Source: JAOZPE01 sp964601275 (GTDB taxonomy: Bacteria; Krumholzibacteriota; Krumholzibacteriia; JAJRXK01). Taken from it: a stretch of DNA of 64,000 nucleotides. Shown here piece by piece: positions 34,133-43,268 of this stretch. How positions within the stretch are numbered: the first letter of the stretch is position 1; each line of letters starts with the position of its first letter. The stretch lies in NCBI GenBank assembly GCA_964601275.1, contig CAZRMV010000006.1, positions 186,001-250,000 of the forward strand, read 5' to 3'. The notes below the pieces were generated by a model. That model was not told where the DNA came from. It made no database searches and saw nothing but the letters and a program-made list of their open reading frames with translations. A program made the position numbers and the translations under genes.

Positions 34133-34664
34133 TCTTGCTCCACTCCTCGATGAGAGCGTCCACCTTCTCGCAAGTCAGGTGCTCATGGTAACGGTTTCCG
34201 ACCTGCATCATCGGTCCGTAACCGCAGGCGCCGAGGCATTCGACCTCTTCCAGCCGCCACTTCCCGTCCGGCGAAGTCTCCCCCACTTCGATGCCGAGGC
34301 GCTCCTTGATGTGGGAGATGATCTTCTGCGCGCCCATCAGGTGACAACTGATGTTGCGGCAGACCTGGAGATTGTAGCGGCCGGGATCTTCGGTGTAGAA
34401 CATGGTATAGAAGGTGATCAGCTCGTAGACCCTCCGTACCGGAACCTCGAGCCGCTGCGCCACCCACTCGGGGATCCCGGGGCGGAGCCAGCCCCACTGC
34501 GCCTGGCACAACCACAGGGTGGGCATGATCGCGCTGAACGGTGTCGGATAACGCCGCACGATCTCCTGGAACTTCGCCTCGCGCTCCTCGCTGAACGCAA
34601 AGGCGGAGGTGTCCTTGGCGGAATCCTCGGCTGCGTCCTTGGCCAGCTCGTGATCTTCGGTCAT
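34125..34664 (-). CDS. nuoE: NADH-quinone oxidoreductase subunit E
   Basis: A 179-residue thioredoxin-like [2Fe-2S] subunit. The four cysteines that bind cluster N1a are in CRNISCHLMGA and CLGACGYGPMM. The first 25 residues (MTEDHELAKDAAEDSAKDTS) are an acidic, probably flexible extension. ATG 34664 overlaps the nuoCD stop as ATGA. Confidence 0.95.
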   Translation of the reverse strand: MTEDHELAKDAAEDSAKDTSAFAFSEEREAKFQEIVRRYPTPFSAIMPTLWLCQAQWGWLRPGIPEWVAQRLEVPVRRVYELITFYTMFYTEDPGRYNLQVCRNISCHLMGAQKIISHIKERLGIEVGETSPDGKWRLEEVECLGACGYGPMMQVGNRYHEHLTCEKVDALIEEWSKSE

Positions 34665-36412
34665 CGGTCCAGTTCTCCCGCGACGATGTTCAGACCACCC
34701 AGGATGGCGACCGCGTCGGGCACCATCCCTCCCTGGATCAGGGTGGTGTAGGAGGCGAAGATGGGGAAACACGGCGGTCGGACCTTCATCCGGTAGGGAT
34801 GGCCCGAGCCATCGCTCACGCAATAGAAACCCAGCTCACCATTGGCCGCCTCGATGAATCCGTAGCCTTCCCCCTCGGGCACCCGGATGCCTTCGAAGAT
34901 CAGCTTGAAGTGGTTCATCATGCCCTCGATCGAGTTGTAGACCTCGTCCTTGGGGGGAAGGACCGCGCGGCGGTCGTCCGCATTGATCGGACCGGAGGGA
35001 AGGCGGTCGAGGGCCTGGCGGATGATCGAGATGGACTGGTGGATCTCCTCCACCCGTACCATGATCCGGTCGTAGGAATCGCCGTTTTCCCCGACCGGGA
35101 TATCGAACTCGTACTTCTCGTAACCGGAATAGGGCATGGCCTTGCGGACATCGTAGGCGACGCCGCTGGCCCGCAAGGTCGGACCGGTGTAGCCCCAGCG
35201 AATCGCTTCCTCCCCGGAGATCACGCCGACGCCCACGGTGCGATCCATGAGGATCCGGTTGCGCTGCACGAGGGCCATCATGTCGTGGACGCCCTCCTCG
35301 ACCTTGGTCAGCGCGAACCGCAGATCGTCCTCGAAGCCCTCGTAGAGATCGCGATAGAGGCCGCCGATGCGGGTGTAGCTGGTGGTGAGACGCTCCCCAC
35401 AGAGGCGCTCGACCACGGTGTAGAGATGTTCCCGCGCGTTCCAGGTGTACCAGTAGTTCGTCAACGCGCCGATATCGACAAGGTTCGTGCCCGTGCACAC
35501 CAGGTGATCCATGATACGGCCCATCTCGCTGACGATGACCCGGATGGCCTGGGTTCTCTCGGGCACCTCGAGCTGCAACATCTTCTCCACCGCCAGCACG
35601 TAGCCGACGTTGTTGGTGAGCGCGCTGACGTAGTTCAGCCGGTCGGTGTAGGGAATGATCTGGTGCCAGGTATGGTCTTCGGCCTCCTTCTCGAAGCACC
35701 GGTGCAGATACCCGATCTCCGCTTCCGACGAGACGATTGTCTCCCCGTCGAGCAGGGCCTCCACCCGCAACGCTCCGTGGGTCGCGGGATGGCTCGGACC
35801 GATGTTCACCGGCAGGTAGTCCGAGTGGATCTCGTCGGAGAGAGGGATGCCGGGGGCTCCTTCCCATCCGCCGTCGGCGTTCCAATGACCTTCGTGGTGG
35901 GTCTCCCGGCCGGGCAGCACCGCTTCCTCGGGCAGCAGCTTCTCCACCGTGTAGCACATCTGGCCCTTCTCGATGGGATAGTCCTTCCGCAGGGCGTGCC
36001 CCTCGAACTCGTGGTGACAGAGGATGCGGCGCAGATCCGGGTGCCCGGCGAAATCGATTCCGAAGAGATCGTAGACTTCCCGCTCGTGCCAGTTCGCGTT
36101 GTGCCACAGCGCGCACGCGGAGGGGACGGACTCGCCTTCGGCGACCTGGGTCTTCACCCGGATGCGTTGGGATTTCTCCAACGACCGCAGGTTGTACACG
36201 ACCTCGAACCGCTTCTCGCGCCCGGGCCAATCGACGCCCACGATGTCCAGCAACAGCTTGAAATCGCACTCGGGATCGTCCCGCAAAAAGCCCAGTACCT
36301 CGAGAAGATCGCCCGAAGAGACGGTGACGGTCTCGTCGCCGAGATGGTCGCCGCTTTCGAGGATCCGGCCGCCGAAGCGTTCTTCGACTCGTTCAAGCGC
36401 TCTTCTGGACAC
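34661..36412 (-). CDS. nuoCD: NADH-quinone oxidoreductase fused subunits C and D
   Basis: A 583-residue fusion. Residues 1-170 are NuoC (30-kDa subunit: WHEREVYDLFGIDFAGHPDLRRIL with RKDYPIEKG). Residues 195-583 are NuoD (49-kDa subunit: INIGPSHPATHGALRV type start, here VNIGPSHPATHGALRVEALL; YLHRCFEK; ending GELDR), which forms the quinone site with NuoB. Separate nuoC and nuoD genes are common; the fusion is also known from enterobacteria and some FCB-group bacteria. Start GTG 36412 is 20 bases inside nuoB; a few downstream in-frame starts are possible but would trim the NuoC domain. Confidence 0.95.
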   Translation of the reverse strand: MSRRALERVEERFGGRILESGDHLGDETVTVSSGDLLEVLGFLRDDPECDFKLLLDIVGVDWPGREKRFEVVYNLRSLEKSQRIRVKTQVAEGESVPSACALWHNANWHEREVYDLFGIDFAGHPDLRRILCHHEFEGHALRKDYPIEKGQMCYTVEKLLPEEAVLPGRETHHEGHWNADGGWEGAPGIPLSDEIHSDYLPVNIGPSHPATHGALRVEALLDGETIVSSEAEIGYLHRCFEKEAEDHTWHQIIPYTDRLNYVSALTNNVGYVLAVEKMLQLEVPERTQAIRVIVSEMGRIMDHLVCTGTNLVDIGALTNYWYTWNAREHLYTVVERLCGERLTTSYTRIGGLYRDLYEGFEDDLRFALTKVEEGVHDMMALVQRNRILMDRTVGVGVISGEEAIRWGYTGPTLRASGVAYDVRKAMPYSGYEKYEFDIPVGENGDSYDRIMVRVEEIHQSISIIRQALDRLPSGPINADDRRAVLPPKDEVYNSIEGMMNHFKLIFEGIRVPEGEGYGFIEAANGELGFYCVSDGSGHPYRMKVRPPCFPIFASYTTLIQGGMVPDAVAILGGLNIVAGELDR

Positions 36413-36899
36413 GGTGACGCTCCTTGACGGCTTCCAGACCCTCGTTCTTGATCTTCTGCTGCAGCTTCACCAGGGCATGGAGGAGATTCTCCGGAGTGGG
36501 CGGACAGCCGGCCACGTAGTAGTCGACGGGGATGACGCGATCGATCCCCTGGAGGGTTCCGTAGTTGTTGTAGAAACCGCCCGAACTGGCGCACACCCCC
36601 ATGGAGATGACCCACTTCGGCTCGGCCATCTGCTCGTAGATCCTCTTGAGGATGGGGGCCTGCTTGTAGGAGATGGTGCCGGCGACCAGCAGCAGATCGC
36701 TCTGCCGGGGGGAAAACCGCACCGCTTCGGCACCAAACCGGGAGATGTCGCTCATCGCGCCGACCGCCCCCATGAATTCGATGGCGCAGCAGGCGGTACC
36801 GAAGGGCAGGGGCCAGAGGCTGTACTTGCGCCCCCAGTTCACCGCGTAACGGAGGCTGGTGGTGATGTAGTTCGAGGGCGAATCGAGGGTCACTCCCAT
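36393..36899 (-). CDS. nuoB: NADH-quinone oxidoreductase subunit B
   Basis: A 168-residue subunit that carries cluster N2, the last redox centre before quinone. The four cysteine ligands are seen in FGTACCAIEFMG (tandem Cys), GVCASSGG and AGCPPTPE. ATG 36899 lies 10 bases inside the end of nuoA. The long open frame that continues upstream towards 38114 is antisense to pabB and not part of this gene. Confidence 0.96.
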   Translation of the reverse strand: MGVTLDSPSNYITTSLRYAVNWGRKYSLWPLPFGTACCAIEFMGAVGAMSDISRFGAEAVRFSPRQSDLLLVAGTISYKQAPILKRIYEQMAEPKWVISMGVCASSGGFYNNYGTLQGIDRVIPVDYYVAGCPPTPENLLHALVKLQQKIKNEGLEAVKERHRVQKSA

Positions 36900-37258
36900 T
36901 CGAGGGCTCCCTTCTTCCACTCGTAGACCAGACCCACCACCAGGAGGAGGAAGAACCCGGTCATGGCCAAAAACAGCGGACCGCCCTGGCCCATCTCGAC
37001 GAAGGAGCGGTAGGTCACCGCCCAGGGCACCAGGAAGACGGTTTCGAGGTCGAACAGGAGGAAGAGAAGCGCCACCACGTAGAAGCGCACGAAGAACCGA
37101 AGATGGATGCTGCCCCGCCCCGGCACTCCGCATTCGTAGGTGGTGAGCTTGCCCGGGGTGTGGTTCCGTGGCCCCAGGACCCGTGACATCATGACGAAGA
37201 GCAGGCTGAAGACGATCGCGATGCCCAGGAGCAAGAGGATCGGGACGTAGAGGTTCAT
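36890..37258 (-). CDS. nuoA: NADH-quinone oxidoreductase subunit A
   Basis: A 122-residue, three-helix subunit of the complex I membrane arm. YECGVPGRGSIHLRFFVRFYVVALLFLLFD is the family's conserved loop and second helix, quoted in two parts here: YECGVPGRGS and RFYVVALLFLLFDLET. ATG 37258 is the first start that gives a normal NuoA N-terminus (MNLYVPILLLLG). First gene of the nuo operon. Confidence 0.94.
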   Translation of the reverse strand: MNLYVPILLLLGIAIVFSLLFVMMSRVLGPRNHTPGKLTTYECGVPGRGSIHLRFFVRFYVVALLFLLFDLETVFLVPWAVTYRSFVEMGQGGPLFLAMTGFFLLLVVGLVYEWKKGALEWE

Positions 37259-37368
37259 CGAAAGCACGCTCCGTCGACCGTGGAAGGAAGGGACGATGCA
37301 AAGCGTCCGGGATGGGGTCCGGCCACCCGGAAAGGTCTGCACGCAGAGCTAGATGCTTGCGGGGCGCA

Positions 37369-37397
37369 AACCTACACAGCCGAACGGGTGAAGTCAA
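37369..37397 (-). promoter_or_regulatory. Promoter of the nuo operon
   Basis: Minus-strand TTGACT (37397-37392) and TAGGTT (37374-37369) are exactly 17 bp apart. The leader before nuoA would be about 105 nt. It is the only good promoter sequence between nuoA and pabB on this strand, and it would drive a transcript of about 17 kb down to 19793. Confidence 0.55.
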
Positions 37398-37471
37398 CAA
37401 AAGGCCTCCCGGCCCCTGGCCACCCCGGCCGGAAGAGACTACCCTGGGCCCACCTTCCCCTACCAGCGACC

Positions 37472-38995
37472 ATGGATCATCCCCCGCAGTTGTCCCGCCC
37501 CCTCTCGATCGACCCCCTCGCCGCCACCGCGGGGCTCGCGCGGGATTGCGGGACCCTCCTGTTGCACGGGCAGAGATCCTGGGCCGGCCGGCCCGCGCGA
37601 TCCCTCCTCCTGTTCGCCCCGCGCTGGGTTCTCCGGCAGAGGGCGGGAGGCCCGGCCCGATGGAGCGGTGAGACCCCCACCCCCCATCCCCCCCAGCCCG
37701 ATGCCCTCTCCCTGCTGGGGCATTTCGGCGCCTCCCGTTCGACCGTCCGGCACACCGAGGGAATGTGGTTCCCCGGCCTGGCGGGCTTCCTCGGATACGA
37801 GCTGGGTTGGCGCGGGTGGTCTCCTCCCCGGCCGGCGCCCCCCCCGTTCCGTCTTCCCTCGGCCTGGATCGGGGCGTACGACTGCGGACTTCTCTTCGGA
37901 GGAGGGCGATCTCCCCGGCTGATGGTCTCCTCCCTCGGCCCCTGGTCGCCCCCACCCCCCTCGACTCCGGGCACCTGGTCCATCCACCCGGAAAGCGGTC
38001 CCCGGCCCCCCGCGGGGGTTCTGCCCCCGTGGCGCCGCACCCTGCTCGCCCGGGCCGACTGGGCCCAGGACCTCCTCGAAGGGGCGGCCCGGCGTCCGGA
38101 AGCTCGGCTCGCATCGGGTACCCGGCGGCGGGAAGAGGGGGATTCGCCGACTTCGTTGCCGGATCCCGAGCTGCCCGACCCCGGACATCACCGGCGGGCC
38201 TTCCAGCGCATCCGCCGGCACCTGCTGGCCGGAGACATCTACCAAGCCAACCTGACCGGCTTCGCCACCGCCCGGACGGAGGTCTCCCCGTGGGAGGCCT
38301 TCCTGCACCAGGCCCGCCTCAACCCGGTCCCCTTCGCGGCGTACCTGAGGACCGAGGAAGCCACCCTCACCTCCCATTCCCCCGAGCTCCTGCTGCAGAC
38401 CGATGGAGAGCGGGCGGAGACCGCCCCGATCAAGGGAACGGTCTCCGATGAGCACGGCGATTGGAACACCCTGCAGTCGAGCGGGAAGGACCGCGCGGAG
38501 CACCTCATGATCGTCGATCTCTGTCGCAACGATCTCGGGATCTGCGCGCGTCCGGGAACCGTCGAGGTGGTCTCCTTCATGGAAGAGTTGAAGCTGAGAG
38601 GCCTGGTCCACCTGGTGAGCCGGATCCAGGCCATGGTTCCCCGCGGGCGTCAGGCCGAGCTGCTGGGCGCGCTCTTCCCCGGCGGGAGCATCACCGGCGC
38701 GCCGAAACGCCGCGCGATGGAAATCATCGCCGCGGTCGAAGCCCATCAACGCGGCCCCTACACCGGCAGCATCGGGATGGTGGATGCCTCCGGGCGTCAG
38801 CAATGGAATCTCGCCATCCGCACCGCGGTCTGGCAGGATGGACGGGTGAGCTTCGGCTGCGGAGGGGGAATCGTGGTGGACAGCGACCCCGACCGGGAAT
38901 ACGAAGAGGCCGTGTTGAAGGCCCGGTCCTTCTTTGCTACGCTGAGCGCCCTTGCGGATCGAGCGGTGACGAGACACCCGGCCGCGGCTTCTTGA
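37472..38995 (+). CDS. pabB: Aminodeoxychorismate synthase component I
   Basis: A 507-residue chorismate-binding enzyme that, with a PabA glutaminase, makes 4-amino-4-deoxychorismate for folate. The catalytic C-terminal domain is complete: LLAGDIYQANLTGFA, the Lys motif APIKGTVSDEH, HLMIVDLCRNDLG, PGGSITGAPKRRAMEII and YTGSIGMVD. The N-terminal part is unusually rich in Pro, Trp and Arg and poorly conserved. The PIKGT motif favours PabB over TrpE. ATG 37472 is the first sensible start. It is followed 71 bases later by pabC. No pabA glutaminase gene is in the window. Confidence 0.93.
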   Translation: MDHPPQLSRPLSIDPLAATAGLARDCGTLLLHGQRSWAGRPARSLLLFAPRWVLRQRAGGPARWSGETPTPHPPQPDALSLLGHFGASRSTVRHTEGMWFPGLAGFLGYELGWRGWSPPRPAPPPFRLPSAWIGAYDCGLLFGGGRSPRLMVSSLGPWSPPPPSTPGTWSIHPESGPRPPAGVLPPWRRTLLARADWAQDLLEGAARRPEARLASGTRRREEGDSPTSLPDPELPDPGHHRRAFQRIRRHLLAGDIYQANLTGFATARTEVSPWEAFLHQARLNPVPFAAYLRTEEATLTSHSPELLLQTDGERAETAPIKGTVSDEHGDWNTLQSSGKDRAEHLMIVDLCRNDLGICARPGTVEVVSFMEELKLRGLVHLVSRIQAMVPRGRQAELLGALFPGGSITGAPKRRAMEIIAAVEAHQRGPYTGSIGMVDASGRQQWNLAIRTAVWQDGRVSFGCGGGIVVDSDPDREYEEAVLKARSFFATLSALADRAVTRHPAAAS

Positions 38996-39066
38996 AGCTG
39001 TAAGATCCGGCGAGCGTTCCGGGCCGCGTCCCCTGACCTTCTCCATGCCCTCTCCGGAGGTCCCCG

Positions 39067-39945
39067 ATGAAAGTGCACCTCAACGGAGAGCTGGTCGAAG
39101 CGGAACAGGCCCGCATTTCGCCTTTCGATGCCGGATACCTGTACGGCGACGGCATCTTCGACACCCTGAGATGCTACCGGGGGTTTCCCTACCTGCTCTC
39201 CGAACACGTCGAGCGCCTGGCCCGCGAAGCCGAACTCCTGCAGATCCCCTTCGACCCATCCCCGGGAGCCTGGAACCACCTGCTGCGGGAACTCCTGGAG
39301 GCCAACGAGCTGCTCGAAGTCGACGCGCGGGTGCGCGTCCAGATCAGCCGGGGAGGCGGTCCGGACACCAACCCCGTCGATTCCGATCCCGAGGAGATCC
39401 GCCCGGCGGTGTTCCTGGTCGCCCGGGCGGTGAGTGAGCGCAACCATCGGCTCCAGGAAGAGGGCGTGGGAGTGCTCACCATGCAGAGCGCGTTCGCCCG
39501 GGGGAACTTCCCCCAGATCAAGTCGCTCAACTACCTCCCCAGCATCATGGCCCTGCGTTTCGCGCGCGCCCAGGGATACGAAGAGGCCATCCTCCTCAAC
39601 CGGCAGAACAAGGTCCTGGAGGGAGCCACCTCGAACGTCTTCCTGTTGCGGGGAGGAATCCTGCGCACTCCGTCGCCGCGCCTGGGTCTGCTACCGGGAG
39701 TCACCCGCGCCCGGGTGATGGAGCTGGCGCGCGAGCTGGGGCTGAAGGTCGAGGAAGCGGCCAGCGAATTGCGGGACCTGGTGACCGCTGACGAGGTGTT
39801 CCTCACCGGATCGGTGAAGGAGATCCTGCCCGTGGTGGCGGTGGATGGAAGCGCCATCGCCGGCGGCCAGGTCGGCTCCTGGACCCGCAAGTTGATCGAG
39901 GCCTACCACGAGGATGTGGAGAAGGCGCGCTCGGCGGTCGTGTAG
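39067..39945 (+). CDS. pabC: Aminodeoxychorismate lyase (class IV PLP enzyme)
   Basis: A 292-residue fold-type IV PLP protein. The PLP lysine is in PQIKSLNYLPSIMA, the phosphate-binding turn in EGATSNVFL, and the N-terminal DAGYLYGDGIFDTLR is the family start. Branched-chain and D-amino-acid aminotransferases share this fold and cannot be excluded from motifs alone, but the position directly after pabB makes lyase activity (4-aminobenzoate formation) the best call. GGAGG sits 6 bases before ATG 39067. Confidence 0.85.
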   Translation: MKVHLNGELVEAEQARISPFDAGYLYGDGIFDTLRCYRGFPYLLSEHVERLAREAELLQIPFDPSPGAWNHLLRELLEANELLEVDARVRVQISRGGGPDTNPVDSDPEEIRPAVFLVARAVSERNHRLQEEGVGVLTMQSAFARGNFPQIKSLNYLPSIMALRFARAQGYEEAILLNRQNKVLEGATSNVFLLRGGILRTPSPRLGLLPGVTRARVMELARELGLKVEEAASELRDLVTADEVFLTGSVKEILPVVAVDGSAIAGGQVGSWTRKLIEAYHEDVEKARSAVV

Positions 39946-39948
39946 CGC

Positions 39949-39986
39949 TCCCACCGCCCGCGCGGAGCGGACGGTGGGAACCCACC
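39949..39986. terminator. Overlapping hairpins between convergent genes
   Basis: TCCCACCG (39949-39956) pairs with CGGTGGGA (39972-39979), an 8-bp stem. The second arm can instead pair with CCCACC just downstream (GGTGGG 39973-39978 with CCCACC 39981-39986). The two hairpins exclude each other. They lie between pabC and the parvulin gene, so the likely job is bidirectional termination. Confidence 0.4.
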
Positions 39987-39995
39987 CTGTAGATC

Positions 39996-40856
39996 CTACT
40001 TGTAGCGCTGGATGATGTGGAACCCGAAGGGGGTTTCCACCACATCGGAGATCTCGCCCACCTTCAGGGCGAAGGCCGCCTGCTCGAACGCGGGAACCAT
40101 GGCCCCCCTGCCGAAGCCGCCCAGATCGCCGCCCACGGTCGCGGTGGGACCATCGCTGTATTCGCGCGCGAGATCCTCGAAGTTCTCTCCGGCTCTCGCC
40201 TTGGCCAGGACCTCCTCTGCCCTCTTCTTGGCCTCTTCCCGCGTCCGGCTCACGTTCGGCGGCTTGCGCGCCGAGCCCTCGTGCATGATGAGGATGTGTC
40301 GGCAGTAGATCTTCTCCACCTTCTTGCGGAGGATGACGTGGTACCCGAAGGGGGTCTCGACCGGGTCGGAGACCTCACCGATCTTCAGCGATTCCATCGC
40401 CGCATCGAACTCCGGGATCATCCGGCCCTTGACCCAGGTTCCCAATTCGCCCCCGCGGGGCCCGGAGGGACCGTCGGAGTACTCTTTCGCCAGCTCGGCG
40501 AAGTCCTCGCCCTTGCGGGCCCGCTCAGCGAGCTGCTGGGCCAGGGCCTTGGCTTCCTCCTTGGTCCGGGTCACCGAATCGTCCGCGCGCCGGCTGCCCT
40601 TGTACATGATCAGGATGTGGGCGCCGGCGAATTCGACCGGCTGGTCGGGCGTCGCGGTGGTATCCACCGCCGACTCGTCTTGTGCCCCGGTGTCTCCTCT
40701 GGAGACCTGACTCTCCGAGCCTGAGGCGGAGGCCTCTTCCGAAGTCGTCGCCTTCGACGAGTCCACGGCGGACTGTTCACTGGTCTTCTTCCCGCCGCAC
40801 GCGGCGACCAGGAACACGAGGGCCGCGATGGCGGCAAGAAGCGTCAATTTCTTCAT
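39996..40856 (-). CDS. Lipoprotein with two parvulin-type peptidyl-prolyl isomerase domains
   Basis: A 286-residue lipoprotein. The signal peptide ends in the lipobox LVAAC, so the mature protein is lipidated on Cys20. A Ser/Glu/Asp-rich linker follows. Two PpiC parvulin repeats fill the rest: AGAHILIMYKGS to PFGYHVILRKK (about residues 77-180) and CRHILIMHEGS to PFGFHIIQRYK (about 184-286). Each has the family GG-LG(x)(x) and PF-aFal-GE(i/v)S blocks. It likely helps fold outer-membrane or secreted proteins in the periplasm. ATG 40856 has GAGG upstream. The SurA N-terminal chaperone module is absent. Confidence 0.9.
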   Translation of the reverse strand: MKKLTLLAAIAALVFLVAACGGKKTSEQSAVDSSKATTSEEASASGSESQVSRGDTGAQDESAVDTTATPDQPVEFAGAHILIMYKGSRRADDSVTRTKEEAKALAQQLAERARKGEDFAELAKEYSDGPSGPRGGELGTWVKGRMIPEFDAAMESLKIGEVSDPVETPFGYHVILRKKVEKIYCRHILIMHEGSARKPPNVSRTREEAKKRAEEVLAKARAGENFEDLAREYSDGPTATVGGDLGGFGRGAMVPAFEQAAFALKVGEISDVVETPFGFHIIQRYK

Positions 40857-40882
40857 GATCGATCCTCTGGGCTCGAAGTTGA

Positions 40883-41878
40883 TCAGCCGGCCATCAAGCC
40901 CAGCAGATCCACGACCCGGTTGGAGTAACCCCACTCATTGTCATACCAGCTCACCACGCGCGCCGTCCGGCTGGCGTGACTCTGGGTGCTCGGTGCATCG
41001 AAGATGCTCGAATGGGAGTTCCCGATGATATCGCTGGAGACCAGCGCTTCCTCGGAGTACTGGAGGACGGACGACATCTCTTCTTCGGCCGCCCTCTTCA
41101 TGGCTGCATTGATCTCTTCCACCCCGGCCGGCCGCTCGAGTTCCACCACGAAATCGATGATCGATCCGTCGGGAACGGGAACCCGCATGGCCATTCCGTC
41201 GAGCCGGCCGTTCAGTGCAGGAAGAACCTTGCCCACCGCCTTGGCCGCGCCGGTGGTGGTGGGAATGATGTTCTCGGCCGCCGCCCGGCTGCGTCGCAGG
41301 TCCTTGTGCGGCACGTCGGCCAGGCGTTGGTCGTTGGTGTAGGCGTGTACCGTGGTCAACAGGCCCTTCACGATGCCGAAGTTCTCCTGCAGGACCTTCG
41401 CCACCGGCGCCAGGCAGTTGGTGGTGCACGAAGCGTTCGAAACGATCCGATGTTCCGGCTTCAGACTCTCGTCGTTCACCCCGAGTACGATCGTCGCGTC
41501 GATCTCATCCTTGGCCGGTACGGTCAACAGGACCTTCTCAGCCCCCGCCCGAAGATGTGGCTCGATCGACTCGCGGGTGCGGAACCGCCCGGTCGATTCG
41601 ATCACGATCTCGACGCCCAGTTCCTTCCATGGAAGCTTTTCCACTTCGGGGATGGCGGTCATGCGCGCGGCCTGGGTTCCCGCGTGGAGAACGCCATCCT
41701 TGAGCTCTACTGCCCCCTCGTAATGGCCCTGGATGGTGTCGTACTGGAAGAGGTAGGCGAGGGATTCGTTCGCCGCGATGTCGTTGATCGCGGCGACCTT
41801 GACATCGTCCCGGAGGGACAGGATGCGAAACACACTGCGACCGATCCGGCCGAAACCATTGATGGCGACGGTGATCAT
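40883..41878 (-). CDS. gapA: Glyceraldehyde-3-phosphate dehydrogenase, type I
   Basis: A 331-residue NAD-dependent GAPDH of glycolysis/gluconeogenesis. NAD-binding starts with INGFGRIGRSVFRI; Asp33 in INDIA favours NAD. The catalytic Cys151 is in SNASCTTNCLAP, its partner His178 in TTVHAYTNDQ. The C-terminal WYDNEWGYSNRVVDL is standard. ATG 41878 is 14 bases after the stop of a second GAPDH gene, so both are in one transcript. Confidence 0.95.
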   Translation of the reverse strand: MITVAINGFGRIGRSVFRILSLRDDVKVAAINDIAANESLAYLFQYDTIQGHYEGAVELKDGVLHAGTQAARMTAIPEVEKLPWKELGVEIVIESTGRFRTRESIEPHLRAGAEKVLLTVPAKDEIDATIVLGVNDESLKPEHRIVSNASCTTNCLAPVAKVLQENFGIVKGLLTTVHAYTNDQRLADVPHKDLRRSRAAAENIIPTTTGAAKAVGKVLPALNGRLDGMAMRVPVPDGSIIDFVVELERPAGVEEINAAMKRAAEEEMSSVLQYSEEALVSSDIIGNSHSSIFDAPSTQSHASRTARVVSWYDNEWGYSNRVVDLLGLMAG

Positions 41879-41892
41879 GATCCTGCCTCCTC

Positions 41893-42924
41893 TCAGTGCA
41901 CCTGGACCGGCGTATCCCGCAGGCCCTGGATGCGGGTGATGAGTTCGACGACGCGGGTCGCGTAACCCCACCCGTTGTCGTACCAGATGATGGTCTTGGC
42001 CAGGTTGCCACCGATGACCATGGTGGCCAGGCTGTCGAAGATGGCCGAGTGCGAGTTCCCGATGATGTCGCTGCTCACCAGTGGATCTTCGCTGTACTCG
42101 ATGATCGACGAGTAGGTGGTCAAGGCCGCCGAGCGGATGACCCCATTGATCTCTTCCCGCTTCACGTCGCTTTGCAGCAAGCAGGTGAGATCGATGTTCG
42201 AACCGTCGGGCACCGGGACGTTCAACGCCATGCCATGCAGCCGGCCGTCCAGTTCGGGAACCACGCGCCCGATCCCCGAAGGCGAGAAGGTGGTGGTGGG
42301 AATGATGTTCTCCGCGGCCGCCCGGCTGCGCCGGAGATCCTTGCCCGGAACATCCGCCAACCTCTGGTCGTTCGTATAGGCGTGAACCGAGGTCATGTAG
42401 GCATGCTCGACCCCGAAATTGTCGTTGAGAAGGCGGAGGATCGGGGCCAACGCGTTGATGGTGCACGAGCCGTTGCTCACGATCCGGTGATGGGGCTCGA
42501 GATCCTCGTCGTTCACCCCGCTGACGATGAGCGCATCGACGTCGTTGGGCGCCTTGGGCGGATAACAGAGGATGACCGACTTGGCTCCTTTCTCCAGGTG
42601 CCGCGCGAGCATGTCACGGGTGCGGTACTTGCCCGTGGCCTCGATCACGATATCGATCCCGAGCGCTCCCCAATCGACCATTCCCGGCTCGGCGGCAGTG
42701 AGCATCTTCACCTGCCGCCCCTTCACGTACATCGCATCCCCCATCACCGAGACCGGTTCCTCGAATCGTCCGTGCACGGTGTCGAACTTCAGCAGGTATT
42801 CGAGCGCCTTCGGATTGGCCACGTCGACGATCGCCGTGATCTCGATGTCGTCGCGGGGGTAGAGGATGCGGAAGATGTTCCGGCCGATCCTCCCGAACCC
42901 CATGATTCCGATCTTGATGTTCAT
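41893..42924 (-). CDS. Divergent GAPDH paralogue
   Basis: A 343-residue member of the GAPDH family, clearly paralogous to the next gene. It keeps IMGFGRIGRNIFRIL, Asp34 (AIVDVAN), catalytic Cys154, His181 (TSVHAYTNDQ) and WYDNGWGYATRVVEL. The active-site block reads SNGSCTINALAP: the second Thr after Cys is Ile and the second Cys is Ala, and the phosphate-site neighbourhood is changed (FSPSGIG instead of TGAAKAVG). It may be a GAPDH with other kinetics, an erythrose-4-phosphate dehydrogenase-like enzyme, or a protein with a different aldehyde substrate. ATG 42924 begins the family N-terminus. Confidence 0.88.
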   Translation of the reverse strand: MNIKIGIMGFGRIGRNIFRILYPRDDIEITAIVDVANPKALEYLLKFDTVHGRFEEPVSVMGDAMYVKGRQVKMLTAAEPGMVDWGALGIDIVIEATGKYRTRDMLARHLEKGAKSVILCYPPKAPNDVDALIVSGVNDEDLEPHHRIVSNGSCTINALAPILRLLNDNFGVEHAYMTSVHAYTNDQRLADVPGKDLRRSRAAAENIIPTTTFSPSGIGRVVPELDGRLHGMALNVPVPDGSNIDLTCLLQSDVKREEINGVIRSAALTTYSSIIEYSEDPLVSSDIIGNSHSAIFDSLATMVIGGNLAKTIIWYDNGWGYATRVVELITRIQGLRDTPVQVH

Positions 42925-43129
42925 CGGCAAGCTCCCCTTGATCGCGCCCGACACGCCACCGCGGCCGCTGGGCCGCCAGGGCGGACCCACCCCACCACTC
43001 ACACTTCCCACCATTGTCGCGGTGGGCGAGGCTCCAAGCTAGCGCCGATCGCCGCCTTTGACCAGTGCCGCCTCGGGTCGGCGGGACCTTTTCCCCGGAA
43101 GGACCGACCACCTCGGGCGATTCCGCCGC

Positions 43130-43158
43130 TTGCCCCTCCCGATGTGGGATGGTAGTTT
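43130..43158 (+). promoter_or_regulatory. Candidate promoter for the 43269 dehydrogenase gene
   Basis: TTGCCC (43130-43135) and TAGTTT (43153-43158) are 17 bp apart. The start would be near 43165, about 100 nt before the gene. The 344-base gap 42925-43268 between divergent genes otherwise shows no gene or structured RNA that I recognise. Confidence 0.4.
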
Positions 43159-43268
43159 CGGCAACCCGCACCGGGAGAGCCCGGCGGCGGCGGCGAGATC
43201 CCCTCCGTCCGGTTCGATACGCCGGGCCGGATCCATCATTCCGGAGAATCTCGAGCAAGGAGAGCAAG

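Noticed and set aside
37472..38114. Extension of nuoB upstream to 38114
   Set aside because: That part of the frame is antisense to pabB and nuoA; nuoB similarity begins at ATG 36899.
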